NCBI GenBank assembly: GCA_039566865.1
Contig: CM076948.1
Location: 24,811,001-24,875,000, forward strand
Source: Aurelia coerulea
Taxonomy: Eukaryota; Cnidaria; Scyphozoa; Semaeostomeae; Ulmaridae
Direction of reading: 5' to 3'
DNA length: 64,000 nucleotides
The translations under genes were made by a program, and so were the position numbers. Shown here piece by piece: positions 10,808-24,900 of this stretch (its first letter is position 1; each line of letters opens with the position of its first letter). The notes below the pieces were generated by a model. It had not been told where the DNA came from. It did no database searches and saw only the letters and a program-made list of their open reading frames with translations.

Positions 10808-11349
10808 TAGACTTATGACGATGAGTCCCTTGTATCCCTGCGGTACCTTGCTCACAGGGACTCATAATGAAACAGTTAAAAACCTGACCCTATCTTCTGC
10901 ATTCGATCGATAGAATCTGGATCGAACGACTGCTTCGGCTCTGTTCAACGGTCACTCCTCAGAAAGGAAATGCGATAGAAACCACGGTAAGCAGACTCTT
11001 AATCAACGAAACTTGGTATTCATCTGAAGAAGAAAGTTCACTTTACCTGGTGAGTGCAAAATAAGTCTTTTAATGCTGCAATTTAAGACCAAAACGTACC
11101 AGAGAAATCTTCAAGTACCTGTTGCAGCAACTTCCTTCAAATTTAGTAAGCTGCGTCAATCGAATTGAAGATTCGAAACTTATTGTTCTTCGCCAAATCT
11201 CGCATTCTGATTGGTATGCTAGGAATCCCAGCATATTAGGCCTAATAGGGTCAGGTTTTTCAGAGTAATATTATGAGTCTCTGTTGACTGAAGCGCCATC
11301 TTGAAGTCAAAGAGCACAAGGAAACAAGAGACTCTTCGTCATAAGTCTA
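10808..11349. mobile_element. TIR element family T, copy 1
   Basis: Ends are the inverted pair TAGACTTATGACG and CGTCATAAGTCTA, followed inward by GAGTCCCTTGT-like and ACAAGAGACTC-like sequence. The body matches, in reverse orientation, the segment at about 13182-13730 (for example CAGAGTAATATTATGAGTCT near the right end here). No coding capacity seen. Confidence 0.75.
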
Positions 11350-11360
11350 GAATCAAAGGC

Positions 11361-11548
11361 AATAGACCTTTTTTAGCTATTCTACAAAAGAGCCTGGATC
11401 GAGCGTTATTTTTATACATTTTTATACGCGAGGCTCGATCGAGTGGCGTAAGATCTTCTATCACTATTGTGCACATTCGAAAATTCTACAAAATGTAGCA
11501 AAATATCGTTCGATTCTGATTCTTTTCAGAATAGCTAAAAGGTCTATT
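11361..11548. mobile_element. MITE family M1, copy 2
   Basis: Best preserved copy, 188 bp: begins AATAGACCTTTTTTAGCTAT and ends with AGAATAGCTAAAAGGTCTATT less its first base when read inward, forming about 20-bp terminal inverted repeats. The interior is shared with 5975-6162 and 20471-20664. Confidence 0.8.
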
Positions 11549-11807
11549 TTGCATGGAAGCTGTTTTAATTTGGAGGCTGTTTAAAGGCATTGAGTCATCA
11601 TAAATAGACCTGCTTTGCCGTGTATCATGTGACCCATGTGAAAAAGATCAATTATCACTCCCAACAAACTAAAAGGACTTGCTGTGGCAAAATGCCTTCA
11701 TGTGATCAGTTTCATTTCACATGAGCGTTAGCCAATCAGATGCGCCATCCAGAACCATGAGTCAGCAAATTCTGACAGATAGGGGCATACATTGCCGTCT
11801 TAGGCTA

Positions 11808-11935
11808 CCCTCCCCTTGCAGTAGTTATGGTCGGCGACAAGCACGTATATCTAGGGCGCATGCTTTGTTGTTGGAGAGCATGCGCACTTGATAAACGCGC
11901 TGGTCGCCGACCGAAACTACTGCAGTGGAGGAAGG
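11808..11935. repeat. Short palindromic element
   Basis: TTGCAGTAGTTATGGTCGGC at the left is matched by the inverted GTCGCCGACCGAAACTACTG at the right, with GCATGC-containing sequence in the centre. Size and structure suggest a small MITE. Confidence 0.65.
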
Positions 11936-12789
11936 CCTTTATTATGCTGATTCAATTCCTTTATGTTTTTAATGACTCACCCCGTACAGTCGACAGCACT
12001 GGATAAATTTAAAGATACAGGCTACTAACTATGATAATAAATAAGCCCTCTTACATTCTAAAATTACTCACAACATTTTTAACTCTCTACAATTCACACA
12101 AGCAGTTGGCAAAATACGAATGAATAACTCTGCTGAGTTTTGGCCCCAATAAGTTGCGATATTTGAAAAATCATAAACACTCCAAGGCACTAAAACATCG
12201 CAGGAAAAAAGTTCTTCTTGAGTGACGGTTTCAACGAACAAATTGAGTCCTAGATAGTATAGCAGATTTCAGGTTGGATTGGAATGTTCATTTTGTGATA
12301 AAAGAACGACGAAACTTGTTCTTAACGGGAGCCTTAAATTCTGGAAAAATCGGGTTAGAAGTATCTTACTTTGAAGCATTCCAGATCAAGGAAAACCATT
12401 AATTTGTAGGACCGCTTGAACGAAGGTACTTTTCAGTGATTTTCAAACGTCGCTACCTATTTTGGAGCATCTTTCTCAAGGCTACGTTCAATAATTTAAG
12501 TAAGTCAAAGCACATGTCAGCATTTAAGGCCCTAAAGTTTGCTGAGAAAATCCTACCACCTGATCGGAAGATGGGCCAACTGAAAGGTGCTGCGTACTAT
12601 ACAATTATAAGTCATATCCCGAGTGGATCAAAATGGCGATTGTCTGCTTAGTTAAATATTACTGTGAATAAACTAAACTGCAAAACTTTGATTTTAGATT
12701 TTGTCTGTTGGAGCCTTTTTGAGCCACCCAGAAAACAAAATTTATATTAAGCTGCCCCGTGGAAACTCCCAATTACGTCTAACAGAAGG
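11936..12789. other. TAT 3' flank / distal 3' UTR
   Basis: No recognisable coding sequence. I found no canonical AATAAA on the minus strand close after the TAT stop, so the transcript end is not located. Confidence 0.5.
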
Positions 12790-12900
12790 GGCCAGTCAGT
12801 TTCTATTGAACACATTTGCTATGAAATGACTTTTCGCAGAATCTAAATTAAAATTTTCTTGGATACTAAACATAGCAAATGTTTTGAATCTGACTGGACC
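12790..12900. repeat. Inverted repeat in the predicted TAT 3' UTR
   Basis: Arms about 12790-12823 and 12871-12900 are inverted copies (GCCAGTCAG and CACATTTGCTATG pair with CATAGCAAATG and CTGACTGG), loop about 47 bp. It lies about 50-160 bases downstream of the TAT stop codon, so the mRNA could fold here if the UTR extends this far. Confidence 0.7.
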
Positions 12901-12947
12901 TCTCCGTCAGTCCCTAACGAGAGTAACCTCGGGATAATTTCATACAC

Positions 12948-15900
12948 TCAATTTCCATTTTCAATATTGTTCGTCGTTGTCGGCTCAAGAATTGATCGGC
13001 AAAATTGGCCAATTCGATCACACGCTTTTTTCATCATCTCTTCGGGCGCTGTTAGCACAATCCTGAAGAAGTTCGGGAATCCAAAGCACTAGAAAAAAAG
13101 AGAGAAATACTTTGAGACTTTAAAGAAGTGCAATTATTATTATTAAAAAACAATAATTCCCGTTCGAAAGGCCACTGTTACCTGGACGACGTAGAGTCCC
13201 TTGTTTCCCGGTGCTCTTAGACTTGATGATGGCGCTGCGGTCAACAGAGACTCATAATATTACTCTGAAAAATCTGACCTTATTCAAGCCCTTGCATACA
13301 GTTTCCAGGCGCAGCAATCAGATTGCGAGATTTGTCGAAGAACAACTAATTTCAAACTCTTGATTCAATTGACGCAATTGATCAGATTTGAACGAAGTTG
13401 CTGCGGCAAGTTGTTGAAGATTTCTCTGCTATGTTTTGGTCTTCAAACATGGAAACTATAGCATTAAAAGACTTATTTTGTACTCATCAAGTAAAGTTAA
13501 TTTTCTTCTTCGGATTTATAGGTTTCGTTGAGTAACTCTCTGCTTAACGTGGTTTTTATCGCATTTCATTTCTGATTAGTGACTGTTCAACAGAGCCTAA
13601 ACTAAATTCGATCATGATTCGACTGATGAATGCATAATACAGAGCCAGCTTTTTCACAGCCTCATTATGAGTCCCTGTTGAGCAAGGTTTGCCGCAGAGA
13701 TACAACGGACTCACTGTAATCAGTCTACCTGGATATCAGGACGATATATTGGCAAATATGATATCTGATGGCGAGGGGTGAATCACTCCTAAAAATCTCG
13801 TACACCTTTCACAAATTACCAAAAAAAATCTCTGAAATCTCTATGAAATTGTTGAAATCTCAAAATCTTTAGAAAAAAGTCATAAAATCTAAAAAATCTT
13901 ATAAAAATCTCGAAATCTTTCAAAAAATCTTGGAATCTTGAAGAAAAATCCGTGAAATCTCAAAATCTTTCGCAATAACCGAAAGAATTTGCGCAATTTC
14001 GGAAAATTCAAAGCCTTGGAGGAATCAAATTTCAATCAATTGCCAATCGAAATATTCTTGCATTTTCTTCTTGCTTTTATGAGCACTGGAAATGAGGTAG
14101 ATTGACTCTACGTAGATTTCTTGTTTTCAAAAAGGAGTCCCTCACAATGAGCAATAGGAAACCAAGTGTGTGAAAGATTTAATAGTAGCGAGCCACCTTA
14201 ACGTTTTATTGGTAGCGAGCCACCTTTACCAATTGTTTTTGTGTGTTTTTACCAGGGAGATATAGACTAGTGCAGGGAGATATAGTGCAGATCTACCTTA
14301 ACCGTAAAACCTCCATGGAACCACCTTTTTTGTGTTGATACCTATTTTTACTAAAGGTGGATCTGCACTTAAGGTGGCTCACTGCCAAAAAATTCAAAAT
14401 GACGAAACAGCGATAAGGTGGCTCACTACCAAGTAAAAATAGGTAAAAACACACAAAAAACAATTGGTTAAGGTGGCTAACTACCAGTAAAACGTTAAGG
14501 TGGCTCGCTACCAATAAAACTTTCATACACTTGGTGTCCTATCGCTCATGCCCTCACATTGCCCCAATGGTGTTTCCATCTCTCCCGAGATTTGAGGGAG
14601 ACGGATGAAGCATTTGTCTAGATATGTCTCTGGAGATGTTCTTATCCAATTCTATAGACTTTATGTTAGGCCTCATCTTGACTATAACAATATAATTTAT
14701 CACAAATACGATACTATACTAGTATGCGCCTTTATTTCAAGAACAAACTCGAACAAACTCTGTATGCTGCTGCCGTAGCTGCTAAATGTTCCAAAAATCC
14801 CAAAATCCTTAGGTTCCTACCTTTATCGGAATAAAAAGTCAAACCTCATAAAGATTTTTAAAAATCTTAAAATCTCATGAAAAATCCCGAAAATCTCAAA
14901 ATCTCTCATTTTATCATGGGATTTTTCAAAATCTCAAAATCTTGTACACCCTTTTCAGGAGTGAATCACCCCTCGTCTGATGGTGTACATGTTTAAATCC
15001 ATTTCAAATTTAATTAACTAAAATCGGTCACTCCGTTCTGATCGATTTTCTCGAGAAAGATGAATTCAAGAAATCTTAAAAACAGGCCGAAAATCATATC
15101 ATCACGGTGATCATAGCCTGTGTTCCAGGCTCTAGAAAAAATAAATTATGTCGTTTTAGTTTTCGTAATGGTCTGGAACACATCTTGACTATGAGAAAAG
15201 CATCATATTATACAATTCCTTTATACTGTCTAATTTCAATTACTGTCCATTGATCTGGATGTTCTGTGGGAAAACATCGAACGATGATATCAATAGACTT
15301 CATAAACGTGCCCTGAGAGTGCTGCTAGATGACTATAGGTCTACGTTTGAAGAGCTCCTTCATAAGAGAGGCGAACACACAATACATACAAGAAACTTGC
15401 AAAAGCTAATGCTTGAGGTCTACAAATGCTTAACCTCTGGCAATCCCTCCTTCTTATGGGACCTCTTCAAACGTAAACTCATAAATTATAATCTTAGAAT
15501 GTAAAGGATCTCGTCCAACTTCCAAATACGAGGACTCTGAGATACGAGAATGATTCTTTGTCATTTAGAGGAAGCTTACTTTGGAACACACTCGCTGACA
15601 CAATAAAATCTGCAAAAAGCAACAGTCAATTTAAAAACAGCATTAAAGATTGGACGGGATCCAATTGCAATTGTATGATATGTAGATAAAAGAGAACACT
15701 GAAAATAGGTAACACCAGTTGGCCTTTATTACTTTATAAACTATTCCTTTAGCCAACTTTAAATAAATATATTATTATTATCATTATTATTACAGGCTAG
15801 GTCATCCTAGCTTCGTCAAAAAAGTATAAACTTACCGATCCAGGAAGGCAGAAAACCGATTTCGCAGACACCAGTCTCTGTGTGAAGTCGAGGTCATCTT

Positions 15901-18900
15901 TAACGTATTTCATCAGATCTTCAGTTATCCCAACCTGCAATTATAATTCAGCTAGTAAATCAAATTCTATAATCCAGAAGATGTAAGGATGTTTGATTTC
16001 TTCAATTGTGATTTTTTGCAAGGATGTTTGATTTTTGATTTTTTCAGGCAACTCAGAACTATCAATTCAGCTTTGTTGCAACCCAAAAATATCAGCTCGT
16101 TTTATAACTGACACGTGTAAATGAACACGAAATATTCCGACCCAATGCAAATTGAGATGAGTATCATAACTCTATTTGATACAAAAAATATCATAGCCAT
16201 AATTTCACTTTATTTGGACCCAAAAATATCACTTTCGGCAACATTCTCACCCAGAAATATCAGACTGACCTCCCGTTTGTGCACATGTACTGATTGTCCA
16301 CTCTGGGATAACACTCGCATCAAGCGCAGTGACGGCTACAAATATTAAGTTATTGGTCAGAAAATAAGCAGGATTTCAAAGTACAATAACATGGATAATT
16401 TGCTGGACTTACCATCATATACATGGCACCTTTGGGCTTGACAGGCTTCAAACCAGGGACAACTGATAAGTTCAACGAGCAGATGTCGGCATTTTTCTGA
16501 AAGAAAATGATGAAACTTATAGCATTGTTTCTGGGCACAACAGGCCTCATATGTCACACATCATATTAGGATAAAAGTCCGTCTCGAATTAGATGCCACC
16601 TGAGTAGAGTCATTGCAAGGCAAAAGAAGTTTCAATGCCACCTGATCAGTTCATCATCTGATAAATGTTGGTCAAACAAATTTAGCGAATAAATTCTATC
16701 ATCAATGTAATTTTGACATGACTATTTTCAATTTATCAATCACATAACTTGAACTAATTACTTGAACTAATTACTTAAACTAATTACTTGAACCAACCTC
16801 AATATATCGCATGGTGTCATCAAAAAAACTTTCTGGTGTTCTTTGGAGAATTGCAGGTAGGGCACCTTGGATGATTGTGTTGGGTCCAAGAACCCGTGTT
16901 GCCAAATCAAATAACCCTTGTCGCACCTAAAAACAATGATAGAGCACCTATGTTATTGGCGTAGATAACTGAAGTAATATTTGGGAGTGCTTTAATAAAA
17001 GGAATCGACTCTGGCCTGTGCCAAGTTAAAAATATATCCTATTGTACTTGATAACTTTGAAACGTGCTGTTTCATTATGTAGCTAAAGAAACAATGGGTG
17101 GGTGGGCATTTCCTTTAACCTGTTTATAGCAGCCACAAGTTATGTATTCCCTTTGAGTTCAAATTTGCTTTTATATGTCCCAGGTTTGATTTTACATCGT
17201 TCAAAGACAGGAGAATATGTTGGAAACTTTAACAAAGAAAGAAAAACTTTTAACAACTCCAACCTCTTTTTTGAGTTCAGTCGTTAGGAAGTAGAGAATC
17301 GACATTATCGTGCTAAAAATATTTGATGTTAGTTTTACTTACATCCTGAAATGCATTGTTTCGATCATGAATAAGGATCCATCCTAATCTCCACCCAGGT
17401 ACAAGAAACCTGCAAAAGATGCACTAAATATCAGTTGGTGTCCATTCACTTGATGCAGGTCTTCTACTTGCAGGTAAAACAAACAGCGTCTAGTTTTGGA
17501 CAGCAGCTGGGTGTGTGGACATCGTTTACCTTGTGTTTTTATCAAAATCATGAATTTGAACAGCATCCAGAAAAAGATCAAACCTTCCTCCGGATACCAT
17601 TTTCGTTAGTCCAAACCTTCCTCATTTTATCGAGCCCACATTGCAAAATTTTTCAAACTCCTCGTGCTGATCATAGGCCTAAAATTCTTAATCGATTGCT
17701 GTCACCAAAATGACCAAACCTTTTTCTAGGTTTCTCATGGAAATTCCAAAACCTTTCAAGCGTTGTAAGCCAAAAGTAATTCGTCGATGACAATTCAACC
17801 CTAACCCTAACCCTAGGTAAATTGTCTTTAAAATAACAATCATATCATTCTCAATGACAAAACAAATCAGCTTTGACATTCGATCCAAAATTTTCCCATC
17901 AGCTTCTCAAGGCTCACACACTCTGTTACCCAAGATTCACATAAAGCGGTGGAGAAGCCTTTGACAGTGTTGAACTGCTTTTTATTTTTATTTTGAACCA
18001 TTCTGTCTTTAAAAAAATCCCAAGAAAAGTGTCGGAAAGGGTTCTTTGCAAACTACCTTTTTGAAATGGCTCCAACAGAAAGGATAGGAACGGTCTTCGT
18101 TAAACTTGCCATGGGATAGAAGGTTTCACCTTTGAAAACCTGAAAGTGAAATAAGAATAAAACTAAAAATGCAGAAAAAACCAAAAGATTAAAGGCAAAG
18201 TAATAGACATATTCTGCTAATGTTTGTTCACACCAAATTCAAGTGATCAATCTTTTGATAAAACATCTTTTGTTCTCTTTAACATATTTTGTTCCCTTTC
18301 TTGCCATGAAAACCTGTGCTTTTAAGATTTGCGATAACGCAAAATCCCTTTGCAAACACTTATATTGTTGTTATTCGCGGGCATGTGCAGGTGACATCTA
18401 ATTTGAGACAGATTATAGTGTGAAAAGTGCAACAATACTAAAAACTGTAAAACTTCCAAATGATTTGGTTGCATAACTATAACAGGCCTGGCAGAGCAAA
18501 TTCATATTGAAGAGGGCTGAAACTAGATGCGAGCAAAAATGGGGGTCCGGGGGCTTGTCCCCGGGAAAAATCTCATAATCACACCCTTTACATCGTTGGA
18601 AAACGCCCCCTTTTTGGAGAATTTGCCATTTAAACAAGCAACGGATCACGACTGATGGGGGTCCTTCCACAGGCGTAGGAGACAGGGGGGCTGGGGGGCT
18701 GCAGCCCCCCAACGTCGACAATTGTTGCAAAAATCAGCCATACTCGGGCAGAAATTCGCATTAGGTTGGGCAAAATTCTCTTAAACAATGAATTTTTTAT
18801 CGGGCAGCCCCCCCCCCCAATTTTATCTCCTCCTACGCCGATGGGTCCTTCCTGCAAAAATTCTGAAAGAAAGGACTTCAATTTCACGAGGAGAATAGAA

Positions 18901-21900
18901 TTTTTGAATAGCACAATATCAAAAGTGATAGCTTGATAAATTGTGGTAACTTCCTGGAATATAGATAACTTTGAATATTCCTGTATATGAGCTTGGCTTT
19001 CACAGCTTTTTTCACTTAAAAGATGAACGAACTTCAGAAAATTATTGGGATGGGCCTGCTTTAAACTGAGTGTCCACCAGTGGCGGATTTAGGGGGGGCA
19101 AGTGGGGGCAACTGCCCCCCCCCCTTCACGATGAAAACTCAGCTTGGCGCCCCTTTTTTAGCGAGAAAAGCGCCCCTCATCCTGATTCTAACAAACAATT
19201 CTCTACCTGTTTTGATTTAAATACAGGCGAAACGCATAAATCAAGGCTTTATTTAGTAGTAAATCAAAGAATTTTCTTTAAAAAGTGCCAAAAAATTTTC
19301 GCGCGCCTTCGGCGCGCTCATTTTCCATAGTTTTTTGGCGCCTTCTGTGCAAGTTGCCCCTCCTTCAACTTCGGGCTGGATCCGCCCCTGGTCTCCACAA
19401 GCCGTAGCTAAATAGGTCTGTCGTATGGGAATTTAAGAATGTTCACAAATAGATACAAATAAGGTGTAACTAAATAACCTACCGAATATGCATATATTTC
19501 GTCTGCCAGAACAGGCAATTGATGTTTCTCTGCGACTATTTGAAAAAAGTGATACAGAGTTAAAACATACCTGAAAGTCTACGTTACAATCTAAATATCT
19601 ACAGCGTGCAATTCGAATCATACGGTGCAGTGAGATTTTCTGCTGGTGCAACAAGGACAGATAATGTTACAATAGAACTCGCTACTTTTCATTGACACCT
19701 AGATACAAAGCAATTTGTGATTGCAGACAAAGGGAATTCCATGCTCGGTTGGTTAAGACATAAACAAAAACAAAGCAAGCCACAAAAATTGCCCTGAAAC
19801 TCAGGTCGCTAGCGTGCTCGTTGTGCATTTCATAAATGGTTTTAAAGAGCAAATATTAGCACATATCGAAAGAAGAAGGATATATCTAAACTTCTGCATC
19901 GGGCATTTTATTTTTTTCGTACAGAAGCTGAGCAGAAAGTGTTTTAATTACAGCTAAAAAGTACGAATTGAATCCCCTCCCAATTGGCTTCTGTACAAAA
20001 TAAATAAAATGCCCGAGGCAGAAGTTTAGATACATCCTTCTTCTTTCGATATGTGCTAATATTTGCTCTTGAAAACCATTTCTGAAATGCACAACGAGCG
20101 CGCTAGCGACCTGAGTTTCAGGGCAATTTTTGCGGCTTGCTTTGTTTTTGTTTATGTCTTGACCAACCGATCATGGAATTCCCTTTGTCTGCAATCACAA
20201 ATTGCTTTGTATCTAGGTGTCAATGAAAAGTAGCGAGTTCTATTGTAACATTATCTGTCCTTGTTTGCTGGTGCAAGATAATCGAATTCATATCAAATTC
20301 TCTGAGAGTAATAAAAGCTTGCAAGGTTTGACAGTTTCTGCCTAAAAAAGCAGTCCACATGGTCTCTTGCAAATGCTTTCAACGAGGACAGAATTGGCAA
20401 GACAAACGACTAGCAAAGTTTTATTGCAATCATATTTATATACAGGGCATCCAAAATAAATTGACACACTAATAGACCGTTCAGCTGTTCAGCTAGTCTA
20501 CAAAAGAGCCTGGATCGAGCGCTATTTTTATACATTGTTATACGCGACGTTCAATCGAGTGGAGATAGAGCTTCTATCACTATTGTGCACATTCAAAAAT
20601 TCTACAAAATGTAGCAAAATACCGTTCGATTCAGATTCATTTCAGAATAGTTAAAAAGTTTATTCTTAGCAAAAACTACGAAGTATCTTAAATGTCAATG
20701 CTCAGAATCAGGTTTTTTTAAAGAAGTTTTAACATATTTGAGCAAAGCTGTTTAATTGCTAAACGTAATTTGATTCTTGCCATGAAACGAAAGAATATTT
20801 TAGAATTATTGGCTGTGAAATCAAATCTTGGTGCTCATCAAGTTTGTTATAATTTATGGGATACAGTGATGTAAGGCAATCGTGATACGGGACGCCGTAT
20901 TTCTCAAGAAATGTGATATAGCAGATACGAAGTTCTTAGTTTGATTACTACGTAGTTTGAAACCATTGTAGCGTCCCGCATATAAGAAACAACCTTTTCA
21001 ATTTCAGGTCTGACATGTTTCTTATAAAATGAGGTAAAATTCAAATCAGGGTAAAGTTTCTTATTAGAAAAATCATGCACTATCGATCAACTACTCAGAC
21101 ACAATCTCTATGATTGTGATAAAAAACTTATTATTTTGATATGCATTTGTAAATTTTCACTTCCAGGAAATGATATAATTATTCCAGGAAAGTGTTTTTT
21201 GCTTGGCTTTGTTAAATAAGAAAAAAGGCTTTTTTTGCAAACCTGTATTAGTTTCTTATAAAATGGGGTATTATTTTGAAAATCAGGGTCTGTGTTTCTT
21301 AAATTTGTGTTTCTTATATGCGGGACACTACTGTACGAGCTAGTAATTCATTATCTAAAATCCACAGAAAATTGAATTTTGCTTTTTCATCGACTATCGA
21401 CAGTCTAAAAAATATCTTCAAAGCACCTGAAAAACTACATTTCTCCAAGATGGAACGCGTTACGTAGCAAAGACAGTATCACTCACTTTCCAAGATCTTC
21501 GTCAGATGATCTTTACTATACACGGATCCACAGGGGTTCGAGGGATTATTCACAAGTATGAAGCGAGTCTTTTCGTCGATTAATGATTCCATGTGAGCGA
21601 GGTCGGCCTCCCATTCCTTTTCAGGCTGTAAAAAAATGATATCAGCATCATCAGTACATCTGAGCAGCTGGAAAGTACAATTGAGACACCGAAAATATTA
21701 GACGTAACCCAATCTCCCTTCAACCAACCCCCTCGCCCCGTTCGTTAGTTCCTTGTACAGACAATTCATGCAATAGATTCAAACCTGCGCGAGTGATTCT
21801 TTGGATGCAAAGTTTTAAAGCGTTGAAAACTTTCGAAGTCAGCATAAGCTAACGTTTGCATGATAATTGCGTGTAAGGAGTCTATTTCACATCTCACAAG

Positions 21901-24900
21901 TGATCAACTGTTCGAGAAAATTGCAAAGATGCTACCTAGATGAAAAGTCTCGAGGTAGCATTCCCGTGGACACTTAGAGAAAATATTGCGATTGGAAAAT
22001 TTGCATACAGTTTAAGAACTCTATATTGTGCCTTGTCATTTCAGTTTGAAATGCAGTTTAGTATTCTACTGTACAGGCTCTAGGGATCTAGGACCATGGC
22101 ACTGATGTTGCTAAAGTTCGCCAATGGTTCGCAATTTACTGCAATGCATAGATGATTACAACACTCTACATTATTCCAAAGATCGCAAAAATCAACGTCA
22201 AGATTTAATATACAATTGTATGGCTCTTTCTTCTCTCTCTTCTTCAAGACCCAGAAGGTTTTACCGAGGCAGTTTTTTACCTGAATAGCAGCATAGGTTC
22301 CAAATCTTTATCTCGGCGTAAAAAGATGGGTGTAAAATTCAATGACCTATTTCTTCTGATTGAATGGCTTGAAAGAAACTTTAGATACTTATCCATAATT
22401 CTACTGTTGGACTTTTCAGAAATTTTGAATATTTTTGGAAATTACAGCGTATCTTACATTTCAACTCATTTGAGGAAGTGACGTCATCAAATTTCTAAAT
22501 CTTAAACCAGATGAGTGACAGACTTTTGCTCGATGGCATGTTGTAGGCATTCATAAACTATGGCTTTCTTCGAAATTATTTCATGTTTCGTCAAACAGTT
22601 TAGAAATTACGATGCTTTCAAGTTTTTTGGAAACTTTTTCTTGTATTCTTGAAAAAGAAGAAAAACATTCTAATTCTGAAAATATTGAAGATTTCAGAAA
22701 ATTCCAACGGTAGAATTATAGAGAATTAGCTAAAGTTTCTCTGAAGTCATTCAGTTCAAAGAAATAGGTCACTCAATTTTACACCAGCCTTTTTAAAGAT
22801 TTGGAACCTATGCTCTGAATAGCTGTATCCCTTTTGTTTCCCTAGCAAGGTTTGCACTTGCCTTTCAGCCTTAGAACCTTCGAATTTCAGGAAGATCTTT
22901 AGAGAAACATTAAAAGTCTGGTTAAATTTTGTTCTAATAAATAGCTCACCAGAAGTTTATAGAATCTAGTTTCAATTCTGTTGGAACAAGCCAAAGTCTT
23001 GTACAAAGAGAAACCAGGGTTAGGAAGAAGGATATTATCGCCAGGATTCGCCAACACTTGCATTGCCATTTCAATTGCACCAGAACATCCTGAAGCAAGT
23101 ACCACGTCCTATCAGAGAAAAAATCAGTAAAGATTATTTTGAAAGTCTTTTCTCATACACGTTTTTGTGCCTAAACCTTCTTTGGCATCTTAATAAGAAC
23201 AATCTTAATTTTCACGAATATTGTCGCGCTTTAGTACTATGAGGTTCAGAGTAGAAGTATCTACTTTCATAAACAAGGGCAGATTTTGTAATACAATAGC
23301 AACAGTTGCGTTTGATTGACAACTCAATTCAAAGCGATTAGCGACTGCAGACAAATGAATTTCTCTCAACCAGTAATTCAAAACAAACAAAGCAGCAAAA
23401 GTTTCCCCGAAACTAGTAGGGCAAACTCTTGCCTTGTGCAAGCGAAAGATGGTTTTAAGAGAAGTTATGTACTTATAACGAAAGAAGAAGGGTAAATCTA
23501 AAGTTCTGTCTGGCGGATTTTGTTTATTTGATTCAGAAACCCAGCAGATGGCATTGTAATTCTCACGTATTTATGGCTTAAATGAAACAATTACAAAACA
23601 GCTCCTGAATCAAATAAACAAAAGCCACCAGACAGAACTTAAGATTTGCCCTACTTCTTTCGTTATAAGAACACGACTTCTCTTAAAAACAACCTTTCGG
23701 TTGCACACGGCGAGAATTTGCCCTACTAATTTCGGGGAAACGTTTGCGGCTTCGTTTGTTTTGAATTACTGGTTGAGAGAATTTCTTTTGTCTGCAATCG
23801 CTAATCGCTTTGAATTGAGGTGACAATCAAACGCAACTGTTCATTATCATCATCATCATCATTAATTTATTTACAAAGTAGGCTGAAACAAAACCATAGC
23901 TAAAATTACAGCTAATTAAGGCCTACTTATTTACAAAATTTACAAGTCTAATCTAAAAATAATATGTATATGTATAATTACAAGAATTTCAATAACTATC
24001 CTGTTATGAACCCAACGTGTTGTACATATGTTTTGCAAAGCCTACAGTTGCATTTATCACCATTCCAGTACCTTATTTGCTTTTTGAAAATTTGAAGGGT
24101 GCTGGAGTCTTTTATCTCGTGTGGTAGCAGCTGCCACATCCTATTTCCAAGGAGAGCTACAGACTCGATTCCAAAGGACGTAGTGCGTACTTTTGGAAGC
24201 AGCGCGTCGGTCCCATGCCTCAAGTCGTAGCCAGTGTTCCGCTGCGTGAAAATATCCTTCATAAAAGTTGGACTTAGATCTAATTTTGTTTTAAAAATCT
24301 CAGTCATAAGCAACTGTAGGTTCTTATATGGATGGGTACTGAATTTGTTTGCTCCAGGAGAAAACCAAAATCATGTTCGTAATCTTTCTGTGCAATGCGC
24401 AAAGCCCTTTCGTGAACGTGATTTATTCTTTGATTCAAGGTTCTATCGCAGAACATCCAAACAAGTGGACAATAGCTAAAATGGGATAATATGAAAGCAC
24501 GCATTAGTTGCTGCAGTTTTTCTGTGTCCATGTAACAGGATATTCGGTTAAGAGCATGAAGTTTTTGGCTGGCTTTCTTACATAGAGAAGTTGCTATTGC
24601 ATTACAAAATCTGCCCTTGTTACTTTCATACAAATACCGTACTGTACCTTTTCCGTAAGTGGTGATTCAGGGGTTGACATGAACTGCGCAACCGCATCCC
24701 GTGCAGGTATTTTCCCTATGGAAATTTGGAAAAACAATTATTTATCAAATGCATTTCAAATTTCTTATTCGGGGCTTTTCTGACAATACTTGGAGGCGTT
24801 CCATCCAAGCTTCAAAAGCATTACCCATTCCTTGTACCAATTCTAGAAAATGTGAAAATTCGTACCCGAACCTTATACCAGCTTTTCAAAAGGTATATCC

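Noticed and set aside
16350..16557. Two overlapping short minus-strand frames
   Set aside because: The real feature is TAT exon 10 (16496-16413); the second frame is a shifted reading of the same bases.
17796..17815. Telomere or chromosome-end signal
   Set aside because: Only three CCCTAA units in the middle of a gene intron; too short to indicate a telomere or fusion point.
22899..23105. Stand-alone 68-codon aminotransferase-like frame
   Set aside because: It is TAT exon 4 (23108-22950) read through its donor into the intron, not a separate gene or pseudogene.
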